This document shows positions 1-6,830 of a stretch of 21,600 nt of DNA, one piece after another; within the stretch, counting starts at the first letter, position 1, and every line of letters starts with the position of its first letter. A program made the translations under genes and the position numbers. Origin of the DNA: a virus; IMG/VR virus record IMGVR_UViG_3300046804_002125, positions 1 to 21,600 of that record; one strand, written 5' to 3'. Under the pieces are notes generated by a model, which was not told the origin of the DNA, searched no databases, and was given only the letters and a program-made list of their open reading frames with translations.

Positions 1-628
1 CACTTGCAGCAGCTCTAATGGCATTATCAATAATCGGATTGCCAACGGCATTAGGAATCACAGACGCAACAATGTTCTGTTTTAATGCGTCAGCAATTGG
101 TACGCCTTGCGCAACCTGAACACTCGTATTGATGATGCCTTGACCAACCGCTTGTGCAATTGCAGCATTTGTAATGCCAAGTGCATTGCCAATAGCAGAG
201 GCATAAGGCCCAAGGACAGGTGCAGCAATCAATCCTGCTGCAACACCTAAAAAGTCTTTGAACGCTTGGTCTGGGTGCTCGCCTTTATAGAACTGACCTT
301 CGCCTACAGGAATAAGTTGATCGCCCTGTACGGCATACATCTGAGCATAACGCTCACGATTAGGCCCACCAGTCTTGCCTGCTATATGGTAGAACTGATT
401 ACCATTGACATCGGTATATGGCGTGATTGATGTGCTTGAATGGCCTATTAAAGCCTGGTACAACGGATGCGCTGGGTCTACGTTGCGAGCAATGTACTCA
501 AGCGCAGTAGCTGGCCTTACGGTTTCAGTCGTTTCATTCTCGCCGCTGAACACATCGGTGACAGTGCCAAAGTCCGTTACACCAGCAAACGGATTGTTCA
601 GTACGATGTTAGGGCCGAGATTAGCCAT
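1..628 (-). CDS. Ala-rich putative virion/ejection protein, C-terminus outside window
   Basis: An open frame runs from an ATG at 628 to the left edge, giving 209 codons and no stop; the C-terminal part is outside the window. The N-terminal third is polar (starts MANLGPNIVLNNPF). From about residue 125 it becomes rich in Ala, Gly, Ile and Val with small-residue helices (for example VAAGLIAAPVLGPYASAIG). Such Ala/Gly-rich, weakly hydrophobic segments are common in podovirus internal or DNA-ejection proteins and in some tail proteins, but I recognise no specific family. The ATG directly abuts the stop codon of the gene before it (TAA then ATG), so the two are translationally coupled. It is the last visible gene of the late operon, after the fibre genes. 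Real gene: confident. Role as an ejection-type virion protein: inference only. Confidence 0.7.
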   Translation of the reverse strand, partial: MANLGPNIVLNNPFAGVTDFGTVTDVFSGENETTETVRPATALEYIARNVDPAHPLYQALIGHSSTSITPYTDVNGNQFYHIAGKTGGPNRERYAQMYAVQGDQLIPVGEGQFYKGEHPDQAFKDFLGVAAGLIAAPVLGPYASAIGNALGITNAAIAQAVGQGIINTSVQVAQGVPIADALKQNIVASVIPNAVGNPIIDNAIRAAAS

Positions 629-967
629 TTACAGTCCTAGTGCATTGATGATCTGTTGATGAATCAATAAGTGGCCTTGCAGCCATTCATAGAAGTCATC
701 TTCCTGGTTCCAGTCTGTATCAAAGAGATCAAACGGGTTTTCCAATCCAAGTTGCTCTGCCAGTGCATTATGCTCAACAGAATGCGCCCACAGCCAGTCG
801 TCCAAGTCCTCAATGTCAGCATCAGCAATCGGGAATCGAGGGATAAGTATTCCCGTATCAGCAAGCTGATTCGCAAACGTTTGGTGCTGGACGGCGTTTT
901 CAAAGAGCATCTCTCGCAAGCCATCGCTGTCACCAAAAACAACGTTAGATAGAGTCTCCAGATTCAC
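629..967 (-). CDS. Acidic 112-aa protein with three H-x3-H helical repeats
   Basis: A 112-aa, strongly acidic protein of unknown function. The start is a GTG at 967, preceded by TAGTAGG with a 5-nt gap; the next ATG is at residue 20 and would cut off the first repeat. Three 21-residue units are visible, at residues 17-37, 55-75 and 92-112. They align without gaps: each has an aromatic or Met at position 4, Leu at position 5 and His at position 12, and ends in a Leu-rich stretch; units 2 and 3 also have His at position 8 (AHSVEH and GHLLIH). This gives H-x3-H pairs on one helix face, a geometry that can bind metal, although unit 1 has Asn instead of the first His. It follows the oxygenase gene and is coupled by TAA/ATG to the next gene. 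I do not know the function. Confidence 0.75.
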   Translation of the reverse strand: MNLETLSNVVFGDSDGLREMLFENAVQHQTFANQLADTGILIPRFPIADADIEDLDDWLWAHSVEHNALAEQLGLENPFDLFDTDWNQEDDFYEWLQGHLLIHQQIINALGL

Positions 968-991
968 TGGAGCCTACTACTAAACTAAAAC

Positions 992-1003
992 AACAACGTT
1001 GTT
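992..1003. repeat. 12-bp perfect palindrome between two late genes
   Basis: AACAACGTTGTT reads the same on both strands and is flanked by A-rich and T-rich runs, in the 59-bp gap between the oxygenase stop and the GTG of the 112-aa gene. It could be a weak, low-GC transcription terminator or a protein site. Part of it (AACAACGTT) recurs at 938-946, inside the next gene. No function can be assigned from the sequence alone. Confidence 0.4.
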
Positions 1004-1026
1004 TTTAATTTTAACGAAATGGGCCA

Positions 1027-1629
1027 TCACACCTCCAGCTTTAAACCAGTTAAATCCATCTCTTCCCCGACTGTACCCACAGGGAAGGTATTAAAACTTA
1101 ATGAAATGCGTGTCTGCTCACCCTGAACCGTAGGTACCATGTGCGTTAAGGATGAAGGGAAAAGAATCAATCGGCCAGTGAATGCCTCAAACCACCATGA
1201 CTCTGAGTTATACGCATTCCAGTTATCGGTGGGAAACTTGATCTGCTGCCAGCCGTCTTTGTAAAAGTAAATCCTATCATCAGGATTGGTCTGCAAGTAA
1301 AACACGCCTGAGATGTAGCTATTGGGGTGGGCATGTTTGTGGTGATACTGACCCTGCTCACTGTAATTGCACCAGCTTTGTGTGATGCGTAGGCTGACGT
1401 TGTGCTTGGGATTGACCGTGGCTTTGAAGTATTCAGCTACGCTGTCCTCAATGAATGATCGCAGGCTTGTCATGGCCGGATTGCGAAGCACGAAGTTATC
1501 CGTGCTTGTTGTGTTGCCCATGTTAGGCCGAGTCTCAAGCTCACGCACAAAGAACATTTCCTCGTCCGTGAGTTCACGGCCAAGGTCTGCAAAACCTACA
1601 GCGGTTGGAAATAAGTTATGCAGGTTCAT
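1027..1629 (-). CDS. Putative 2OG-Fe(II) oxygenase (TIGR02466/PF13759 type)
   Basis: A 200-aa protein with the layout of the phage 2-oxoglutarate/iron-dependent oxygenase family TIGR02466 (PF13759). The N-terminus is LFPTAVGFADL. The core HKHAHPNSYISGVFYL (residues 97-112) holds the His-rich iron-binding stretch. The distal ligand is probably His163 (LTHMVP), and RISLSFN has the Arg (174) that usually binds the 2-oxoglutarate carboxylate. Length fits the family. I chose the ATG at 1629 because GAAGAGGA sits about 6 nt upstream; a TTG at 1644 would add five residues but lacks a site of its own. The substrate of this family in phages is unknown; hydroxylation of a protein or nucleotide is usually proposed. 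Here it lies among fibre and virion genes, not DNA-metabolism genes, so it may act late. Family assignment is fairly sure; activity is inference. Confidence 0.82.
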   Translation of the reverse strand: MNLHNLFPTAVGFADLGRELTDEEMFFVRELETRPNMGNTTSTDNFVLRNPAMTSLRSFIEDSVAEYFKATVNPKHNVSLRITQSWCNYSEQGQYHHKHAHPNSYISGVFYLQTNPDDRIYFYKDGWQQIKFPTDNWNAYNSESWWFEAFTGRLILFPSSLTHMVPTVQGEQTRISLSFNTFPVGTVGEEMDLTGLKLEV

Positions 1630-1699
1630 CAATATCCTCTTCAAGCATGTGAATCGCTGTATTAATACCGAGAAAGAGGTCTTCCTTTGCGTTTTCCAT
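1616..1699 (-). CDS. Possible 27-aa acidic peptide overlapping the oxygenase start
   Basis: A small frame starts at ATG 1699 and ends in TAA at 1616, encoding MENAKEDLFLGINTAIHMLE plus seven more residues (acidic C-terminus). It fills the otherwise empty 79-bp gap between the 75-aa gene and the oxygenase, and overlaps the oxygenase start by 14 nt in another frame, so its ribosomes would terminate close to the oxygenase start. The upstream sequence is A-rich but has no clear GGAG. It may be a real leader peptide coupling translation, or chance. Comparison with related genomes would decide. Confidence 0.35.
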   Translation of the reverse strand: MENAKEDLFLGINTAIHMLEEDIDEPA

Positions 1700-1708
1700 T
1701 TGTTTTTT

Positions 1709-1936
1709 TCAAATAGAATCAGCGCCGATAGAATCAGCGCTAACAGAAATTATTTCTTCAAGCGCAACATCTTGAGATGCCAGCAGAGGGGAGAACCGAT
1801 CGTTAAGGTAACTACCGCCGATATAAACTTGATTGTCATCTGTGTACTCAACAAAGCCCTCAACATTCCAATCATCACTGGCAACGATGATGTTGACCAC
1901 AATGCCGTTGGCATCAACCTGTGCCATGCGTTTCAT
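1709..1936 (-). CDS. Small fibre-associated protein (75 aa)
   Basis: A 75-aa protein starting MKRMAQVDANGIVVNIIVAS and containing FVEYTDDNQVYIGGSY. Short proteins with this pattern (a short beta unit, a Trp, then Y-x-D-x-N-x-x-Y-I-G-G) commonly lie next to tail-fibre genes of phages, where they are annotated as hypothetical or tail-associated proteins. The ATG at 1936 overlaps the stop of the polyglycine protein (ATGA) and has AGGT 8 nt upstream; an internal ATG at 1927 is less well placed, and a longer frame reaching to 2011 would run inside the glycine-rich gene. The C-terminus is a short tandem repeat (ADSIG-ADSI). Likely a partner or accessory of the fibre upstream of it; this is inference. 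Confidence 0.7.
   Translation of the reverse strand: MKRMAQVDANGIVVNIIVASDDWNVEGFVEYTDDNQVYIGGSYLNDRFSPLLASQDVALEEIISVSADSIGADSI
1714..1741. repeat. 14-15-bp tandem repeat at the 3' end of the 75-aa gene
   Basis: ATAGAATCAGCGC occurs twice in a row (about 1714-1726 and 1729-1741) with a 15-bp period, in frame, so the protein ends in ADSI-G-ADSI. In-frame repeat growth by replication slippage at the gene end is the simplest reading. Confidence 0.7.
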
Positions 1937-2859
1937 GCTAAGTACCTCACAATTACAACACCGTCGTATCCGTCTGCTCCATTGGCGTTGTTTGGACTGC
2001 CACCAGACCATCCTCCGCCACCACCACCGCTTCCAAAAGATGTAGCAGCGCTTGATGTGTTCGTATTAGATGCGCCATTATTGACACCACCAGAACCGGC
2101 TCCAGTACCCCCAACACCTCTTGTCGGCGCTGTTCCTGATGGTGTTTTTAACGCTCCACCACCGCCGCCAGAACAAATAACGGTCATTCCTGTGAATGAT
2201 GTGAAGTTTGCGGCTGTAAAGTTGGAGTCGATGTTTGTCAGCGTATAACCAGCGCCTCCATTACCAGCAGCACCGCTTCCTGATGTAGACCCTGCAACAC
2301 CTGCTGCTGTAGCTCCACCACCACCACCAGATACATAAATACTGCCGTTATTAGTTCCTGCGCCGCCAGCATTTGTATTGGAACCTGACGCTGTACCACC
2401 ATTACTTCCTGGATCGCACTGACCACCACCGCCGCTGCCACCAGCAGCACCTGTACCATTAGGGGACGCCGATCCACCTCCACCACCACCAAGCGAAGAA
2501 ACATAAGTAGTTCCACCAAGCGCAAATGAAGATGTGCCTCCACTTCCTCCTTTAGCAGCAGAAGTTGCTCCAGCACCTTTACCGCCAACAGTAACGGTAT
2601 AATTATTTGCTGTAACAAATATGCTTGTGAATAAATCTATCTCTCCACCACCGCCACCACCGGCAACCTGGTTTCCTCCTCCAGCACCACCGCCGCAAGA
2701 CATGACTTCAATATTTCCACTACCTGCTGTAACCGTAAAAGTTCCGGAGGCCGTGAAGATGTGGTATTTATAAGAGCCAACGGTTTTTACTTCATTTCCA
2801 CCGGTAGCGCTTATTTTAGTTGAAGCACTAGCAAGCAATAAATTAAGAATGCCTGTCAT
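1933..2859 (-). CDS. Glycine-rich tail adhesin-like protein
   Basis: A 308-aa protein. Residues 1-45 form a beta unit (GSYKYHIFTASGTFTVTAGS) followed by IEVMSCGGGAGGG, the opening typical of phage glycine-rich tip domains (Pfam glycine-rich domain type, PF21722). The rest is a succession of poly-Gly runs (GGGGGG, GGSGGGG) separated by short Ser/Thr/Asn/Ala loops, ending in WSGG...GYDGVVIVRYL. Such runs can pack as polyglycine-II helices, as known for the Salmonella phage S16 adhesin gp38, where loops between the runs contact the receptor. AGGGAA lies about 6 nt before the ATG. It follows a fibre gene and is ATGA-coupled to the 75-aa gene. A receptor-binding tip is likely but inferred; the loops would be the host-range determinants. 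The poly-Gly codons create long spurious frames on the other strand. Confidence 0.8.
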   Translation of the reverse strand: MTGILNLLLASASTKISATGGNEVKTVGSYKYHIFTASGTFTVTAGSGNIEVMSCGGGAGGGNQVAGGGGGGEIDLFTSIFVTANNYTVTVGGKGAGATSAAKGGSGGTSSFALGGTTYVSSLGGGGGGSASPNGTGAAGGSGGGGQCDPGSNGGTASGSNTNAGGAGTNNGSIYVSGGGGGATAAGVAGSTSGSGAAGNGGAGYTLTNIDSNFTAANFTSFTGMTVICSGGGGGALKTPSGTAPTRGVGGTGAGSGGVNNGASNTNTSSAATSFGSGGGGGGWSGGSPNNANGADGYDGVVIVRYLA

Positions 2860-2868
2860 CGTTATTCC

Positions 2869-3876
2869 CTAGGTCAAACCACTGCCAGAAATCAGCCAAG
2901 TCGTAGATGTCATCTTGACCGCTGTTGCCATGCCATATTGAGCAAGACTTCGTGATCCAGTCGTACCAGCACCGGCTAAATACATCGTATCGCTTGTAAT
3001 CGCTATTGTGACAACTTGCGAGGTCATGTTGATAAACGTCAACACAGTTCCTGTTGGATACGCTACGTTTGCATTTGAATCAATCGTAAATGTTCTTGCA
3101 TTTGCGTCGGTTGAAGGATGAAAAATAACTTTTCCAGCATCACCTGCTACCGTTGTATATGCTGCTGATTGCGAGTTTATTGGAGCATTGATATAGCCCA
3201 ACGTTTGATCAATAGATGCTGCCGTAAACCCTGTGGCAGATGGGTCTGGAAGTCCTAGTGCACGATTAGCCGCAAGCGTCGAAGGCGCAAGCAATGAAAC
3301 ATAATTAGTTCCGTTGTCCGTATCTTCATACAACCGCAAATCAGCAGGGCCAGATGATGTACCACTGACATTTACCGTACCAACAAACGTACCTACTCCA
3401 TTATCATCGACACTTGCTGATGAACTCTGTATAACACTACCAGTTACCCCATCAAAACGTGTAATTGCATTGTCAGTAGCGCTACTTGGGCCGGTTACGC
3501 CGCCTGACTTTAATCCGCCCGATGATGAAAATGTCCCATCAAGCGTCCAAGTATCATTAGGGGCTAACGTAACTTTGGCAATTTGTCTTGTAGTTGATCC
3601 TGATGAGTTGTTATAAGTAATGGTTACCGTAACAGCAGCCGTATCTTTATTTTGAATTGTGATCCATTTGATGACGCGCTGCGTTGATGAACCTGGAGAT
3701 GCAACAAGCGTAACGGCAGATGTACCATTTAATGCGCCATCAGTAGCTCCTTCCGTTAAAGAACTAGAAGTGCTATCAGCCCATGCAGCCGTAAATTCTG
3801 GGTTGTTTGTCGCGGCAGCGCCCGACATCACAGCCTGAATAGTTTTAGTAGTTGAGTCGAGAACTAAAGTTGCCAT
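2869..3876 (-). CDS. Tail fibre protein
   Basis: A 335-aa fibre-type protein. Residues 1-110 form a beta-rich N-terminal domain (KWITIQNKDTAAVTVTITYN) that may attach to the tail or to another fibre. The middle contains ATDNAITRFDGVTGSVIQSS, a motif very common in fibre stalks of environmental phages, then ADLRLYEDTDNGTNYVSLLA. The C-terminal 110 residues (LGYINAPINSQSAAYTTVAG onward) form a beta domain resembling the C-terminal part of the 232-aa protein at 6132-6830 (both have an AYT...D..K motif, a central ...TSDTMYLAGAG-like strand and an ...ISGSG end). AGGAAA is 6 nt before the ATG. No enzyme motif is visible. It lies between the frameshifted long fibre and the polyglycine protein. A structural role in adsorption is well supported; the exact position in the tail is unknown. 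Confidence 0.8.
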   Translation of the reverse strand: MATLVLDSTTKTIQAVMSGAAATNNPEFTAAWADSTSSSLTEGATDGALNGTSAVTLVASPGSSTQRVIKWITIQNKDTAAVTVTITYNNSSGSTTRQIAKVTLAPNDTWTLDGTFSSSGGLKSGGVTGPSSATDNAITRFDGVTGSVIQSSSASVDDNGVGTFVGTVNVSGTSSGPADLRLYEDTDNGTNYVSLLAPSTLAANRALGLPDPSATGFTAASIDQTLGYINAPINSQSAAYTTVAGDAGKVIFHPSTDANARTFTIDSNANVAYPTGTVLTFINMTSQVVTIAITSDTMYLAGAGTTGSRSLAQYGMATAVKMTSTTWLISGSGLT

Positions 3877-3885
3877 GCTTATTTC

Positions 3886-4113
3886 CTATGACAAAATCCA
3901 AGCAAAGTTTTTTGCAATACTGCTTCCTCCACCTGACGCTGTAGCCCACGAAAGTGTTCCAGTGCCATTGGTAGAAAGAAACTGACCGTTTGAGCCATCA
4001 ACGCTTGGCAAAGTCCATGTTACGTTGCTTGAAACTGTGGCTGGGCCTTGAAAAGCAACATAATTTGAAGAATCTGAATCAGAAAATCTTACGTCGCCCT
4101 GCGCATTGAGTGT
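3886..4113 (-). other. Out-of-frame C-terminal part of the long tail fibre (-1 shift)
   Basis: Directly after the annotated end of the long fibre, the -1 frame encodes 75 residues that look exactly like a fibre C-terminus: TLNAQGDVRFSDSDSSNYVA, then ATVSSNVTWTLPSVDGSNGQ, and FLSTNGTGTLSW, ending ...KNFAWILS and TAG at 3886. This stop lies just ahead of the ribosome binding site (AGGAAA) of the next gene, so the reading frame fills the gap perfectly. There is no ATG or GTG in this frame and no Shine-Dalgarno, so it is not an independent gene. The -1 frame is open upstream at least to a G5 run (minus strand) at 4147-4151, so the shift can lie anywhere between there and about 4113. Either one base is missing (mutation or sequencing error) or a programmed frameshift makes two fibre forms. 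Confidence 0.8.
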
Positions 4114-5768
4114 AATGTTGTAAATATTCCTGCTGCTGGCGTTGTACCCCCAACAGTTCCATTGATATTGATGCTGGCAGTGCCAGTTAAATTAGTAACG
4201 GTTCCTGATGTTGGAGTACCTAGTGCGCCACCATTTACAACAAATGCACCTGCCGTACCTACATTTACTGCAAGCGCTGTAGCTACATTCGTTCCTAAAC
4301 CACTAACACCTGTTGAGATTGGCAGACCGGTTGCATTGGTTAAGGTGCCAGAAGAAGGGGTTCCTAATACACCGCCGTTTACAACGACAGCGCCAGCAGT
4401 TCCAACATTGACTGCCAATGCAGTAGCGACATTAGTGCCAAAGCCTGATATGTCAGTGCTTAGCGCAACCTGTGTCCAGGCAAATGCAGTGCCGTTCCAT
4501 TTCAAGAACCTGTCTGCCGTCGTAGGCGCAGTAACAAAACTCGTGGAGTTGATCGTATCTTGATACAACAACTGATTAGCGGCACCGCCTGCAATATCAG
4601 CGGCTGAGGTCGCTGAACCAACGGTTACGGTTGATGGTGCTACGTTCTCCCAGTACGGGCCTGTAGAGTCGTATTGAAGTAGATCACCGTTTGCTACGCT
4701 TGTGATGCGCACATTGTGCAGCTCATCAAGCTCCCATCCGTTGTTAATGTTAAGAAAGAGTTCGCCTGACGACGAATTGACTTTAATAACCCAACCTAAA
4801 AATACCGTGTTAGCAGGTGCTTGAGGTCTGGTTGCTGTAAATCCACCAGCAGTTTGCGATAGGTAAACTGGATCGCCAGCCGTAAAACCATTGGTATTAA
4901 CACCACGTACTGGGCCAAATGTAGCAATAAAACCTTCAGCGCCAGCGCTGATCGATTCAATTACAACGCCAAGTGTGGCAGCAGAAAGTGGTTCACTATC
5001 GGCATCGGCAAGCGTTACAGCGGGACGTTGACCTTGAGCGCCATTGACTGCAACAACCTGGCCGACTGTAAGCGTACTTCCACTATTGTTGTAAACAAGA
5101 ACTACGTTTTCCTGCCCGATCTGTACGTCAGCGTTGCCGCCTTTTAGGCCAAAAGCAAGCGCACCATCCCCAGAGTCATACCAAAGTTTGCCAACCGCAC
5201 CTGTAACCGTAGCCGTGGTATCAAATTGGATGTAATCGGGTGTGCTAATACCGCCTGTAATGCTATCTAGGCTCGTAATATTGGTGTTTGCACCTGAGTT
5301 AGCAGCGCCAAACGTGTTGTAACTGATTGTTCGAGCAGCAGAGCCATTGAATGATGTGCCAGACGCATCACCAGAACCGCTGTTATTAAAGGTAACAGCA
5401 TAGGTTGTCGTACCAGAACCTCCGCCACTGACTGAGGCCCAGCTTAGACCTGATGCAGTTGTCGAATCAGCAGTCAAAACATAACTATGCGCACCAACAC
5501 CAAGCCTAATATTGTCAGTGCCATCGTAAACAATGATGTCACCTTTGGTTGTCGTAGGTGCTAACGCATCAAATGCTGCACCAGCTACCGTTTGTCCTGT
5601 GCCACCACTACCGATATTAAGTGCGCCGCCAATGGTGATCGTGCCCGATGTCGTGACTGGGCCGCCACTGGTTGTTAATCCTGTCGTACCGCCAGAGACA
5701 TTAACGTCCGTTACGGTGCCTGAACCGCCACCTCCACCTGATGTTCTAGAGACTGTCTTTAATGGCAT
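4089..5768 (-). CDS. Long tail fibre protein, reading frame broken near the C-terminus
   Basis: A 559-aa fibre protein as it stands; about 627 aa if the -1 frame continuation is included. It starts MPLKTVSRTSGGGGGSGTVT, followed by the T-I-x-I-G-G and TGQT motifs (LNIGSGGTGQTVAGAAFDAL) and TTKGDIIVYDGTDNIRLGVG, all typical of phage fibre stalks. A central domain around residues 225-345 (QENVVLVYNNSGSTLTVGQV ... GDPVYLSQTAGGF ... WVIKVNSSSGELFLNI) is a recurrent beta domain of fibre proteins. Two related units of about 36 residues follow (GTNVATALAVNVGTAGA). AGGAG is 7 nt upstream of the ATG. The frame then ends abnormally in HSMRRAT, unlike any fibre end, while the -1 frame carries the expected C-terminus. 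Function: adsorption fibre; confident on class, not on position in the tail. Confidence 0.85.
   Translation of the reverse strand: MPLKTVSRTSGGGGGSGTVTDVNVSGGTTGLTTSGGPVTTSGTITIGGALNIGSGGTGQTVAGAAFDALAPTTTKGDIIVYDGTDNIRLGVGAHSYVLTADSTTASGLSWASVSGGGSGTTTYAVTFNNSGSGDASGTSFNGSAARTISYNTFGAANSGANTNITSLDSITGGISTPDYIQFDTTATVTGAVGKLWYDSGDGALAFGLKGGNADVQIGQENVVLVYNNSGSTLTVGQVVAVNGAQGQRPAVTLADADSEPLSAATLGVVIESISAGAEGFIATFGPVRGVNTNGFTAGDPVYLSQTAGGFTATRPQAPANTVFLGWVIKVNSSSGELFLNINNGWELDELHNVRITSVANGDLLQYDSTGPYWENVAPSTVTVGSATSAADIAGGAANQLLYQDTINSTSFVTAPTTADRFLKWNGTAFAWTQVALSTDISGFGTNVATALAVNVGTAGAVVVNGGVLGTPSSGTLTNATGLPISTGVSGLGTNVATALAVNVGTAGAFVVNGGALGTPTSGTVTNLTGTASININGTVGGTTPAAGIFTTLHSMRRAT
4186..4445 (-). 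repeat. Two diverged fibre-stalk repeats
   Basis: Two copies of a roughly 36-residue unit, each GTNVATALAVNVGTAGA followed by V-V-N-G-G-x-L-G-T-P-x-S-G-T-x-T-N, lie side by side at about 4186-4302 and 4338-4445. They are almost identical as protein but differ at many third codon positions, so the duplication is old or the two copies were acquired from related fibres, and recombination has not homogenised them. Confidence 0.75.
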
Positions 5769-5781
5769 CAGTGGCTCCTAA

Positions 5782-6123
5782 TCAGAGTCCGTCACCTGGG
5801 GTGATGTAAATCGCTGCCGCACTTGATGAGGTGATTGCAGTGAAGTAAGCGTTTGGCGGAAACGTGAGAATTTCATCAGTTCCTGCAAGCAAAGGCAAGA
5901 CTGTTTTGCTATTCGAGCCAGAACCTGTCGGAATAACACAATTGCTGTCAGCCGTTGCTGCATCCATTGCAAAGGACAGGAAGGCTGTAACAGCGCCATC
6001 GTTGATGACTCGATACTGATTGCCGCCAAGCGTGGTTGATGGCACTTGCACCGAGGAAGGGGCAGTCGTTGCCGCCGTGATCTTAACGGTCTTGCCAGAA
6101 ATGGTAAATGCTTGGATTCCCAT
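5782..6123 (-). CDS. Small beta-rich structural protein (113 aa)
   Basis: A 113-aa protein starting MGIQAFTISGKTVKITAATT. It reads as alternating beta strands and Gly/Ser turns (YRVINDGAVTAFLSFAMDAA, ILTFPPNAYFTAITSSS, IYITPGDG), with one Cys and no enzyme motif. The pattern suits a small beta-sandwich virion protein such as a fibre base or decoration protein. AGAGGT lies 5-6 nt before the ATG. It sits between the 232-aa fibre-like gene and the long fibre, so it may connect or cap fibres. I do not recognise the family. Confidence 0.72.
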   Translation of the reverse strand: MGIQAFTISGKTVKITAATTAPSSVQVPSTTLGGNQYRVINDGAVTAFLSFAMDAATADSNCVIPTGSGSNSKTVLPLLAGTDEILTFPPNAYFTAITSSSAAAIYITPGDGL

Positions 6124-6131
6124 GTTTACCT

Positions 6132-6830
6132 CTATGTCGTCACTGAACCGCTAACTATGCAAACAGTGCTACTTAAAAACAATACTGCTGCCACACCACG
6201 AGGATTGATCGTCAATGTGGCCTGGTCGCCGTCTTGACCTGCTAAATACGCCGTTGTAATAGAACAAGTGATTGTTGCAGTAGCGCTTGTGTTATTCACA
6301 ATACCAACTACGTCACCATTCAAAAACACAGCGTCAGGTATAACAACGCTTCCACCAGAACCAATCTCTACATACTTGGCGACATCGGTTCTTGCTAGCG
6401 TGTAAGCGGTTGTTTTAGCCCCAACAGGAGGGATGCTGTAATAACCTCCCGTACTGAGCAACAAGAACTGCGTACCGTCATAAATGATGTCGCTTACTGC
6501 TCCAGAAGGAATTGCTCCAGGGCCAAGCGCTGACCCATTGGGGTAAACAATGTTCTTAACGCCTTGGCCATTGACATTGATCGTTGATGCGCCTGTATTA
6601 GCAATACTAGTCTTGAATTGTATTCTAAGACCTGCCGTGTAAGTTGTTGTTAAACTTGAAAAAGTTACAACGTAGGCATTCACCACGCCTGTATCAACAG
6701 CGTAGTTGCTGTAAGTGTTTGCATCGTTGACCGCACCAGAAAGCGTGCTGAAGTTGCTATCAAGCTGTGACAACGGGATAGTTGTCGTCGCTGTAGCAAA
6801 GGTATTAGGTACAACAATAGGCTTAGTCAT
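6132..6830 (-). CDS. Tail fibre-like protein (232 aa)
   Basis: A 232-aa protein. The N-terminus (PNTFATATTTIPLSQLDSNF STLSGAVND) is the usual start of many phage fibre and tail proteins. Residues about 48-125 (VVTFSSLTTTYTAGLRIQFK, then ANTGASTINVNGQGVKNI and IIYDGTQFLLLS) match a widespread fibre domain in which a small carrier fold displays strands. The C-terminal 95 residues (TTAYTLARTDVAKYVEIGSG onward) form a beta domain resembling the end of the 335-aa fibre. Its ATG shares one base with the stop of the preceding 625-aa gene (TGATG), so translation is coupled and no separate binding site is needed. A fibre or fibre-anchor role in the tail is likely. Confidence 0.8.
   Translation of the reverse strand: MTKPIVVPNTFATATTTIPLSQLDSNFSTLSGAVNDANTYSNYAVDTGVVNAYVVTFSSLTTTYTAGLRIQFKTSIANTGASTINVNGQGVKNIVYPNGSALGPGAIPSGAVSDIIYDGTQFLLLSTGGYYSIPPVGAKTTAYTLARTDVAKYVEIGSGGSVVIPDAVFLNGDVVGIVNNTSATATITCSITTAYLAGQDGDQATLTINPRGVAAVLFLSSTVCIVSGSVTT

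Noticed and set aside
1367-2248. 293-aa plus-strand frame rich in Pro and Val
   Set aside because: It is antisense to the oxygenase, the 75-aa gene and the glycine-rich gene; Gly codons read backwards give Pro/Thr/Ala runs. No binding site or promoter.
1990-2700. CCACCACC-type repeats resembling a repeat array
   Set aside because: They are the complement of glycine codon runs, without regular spacers, so not a CRISPR or a satellite.
4162-4563. 133-aa plus-strand frame
   Set aside because: Antisense shadow of the repeated fibre stalk; its own repeats only mirror those of the fibre.
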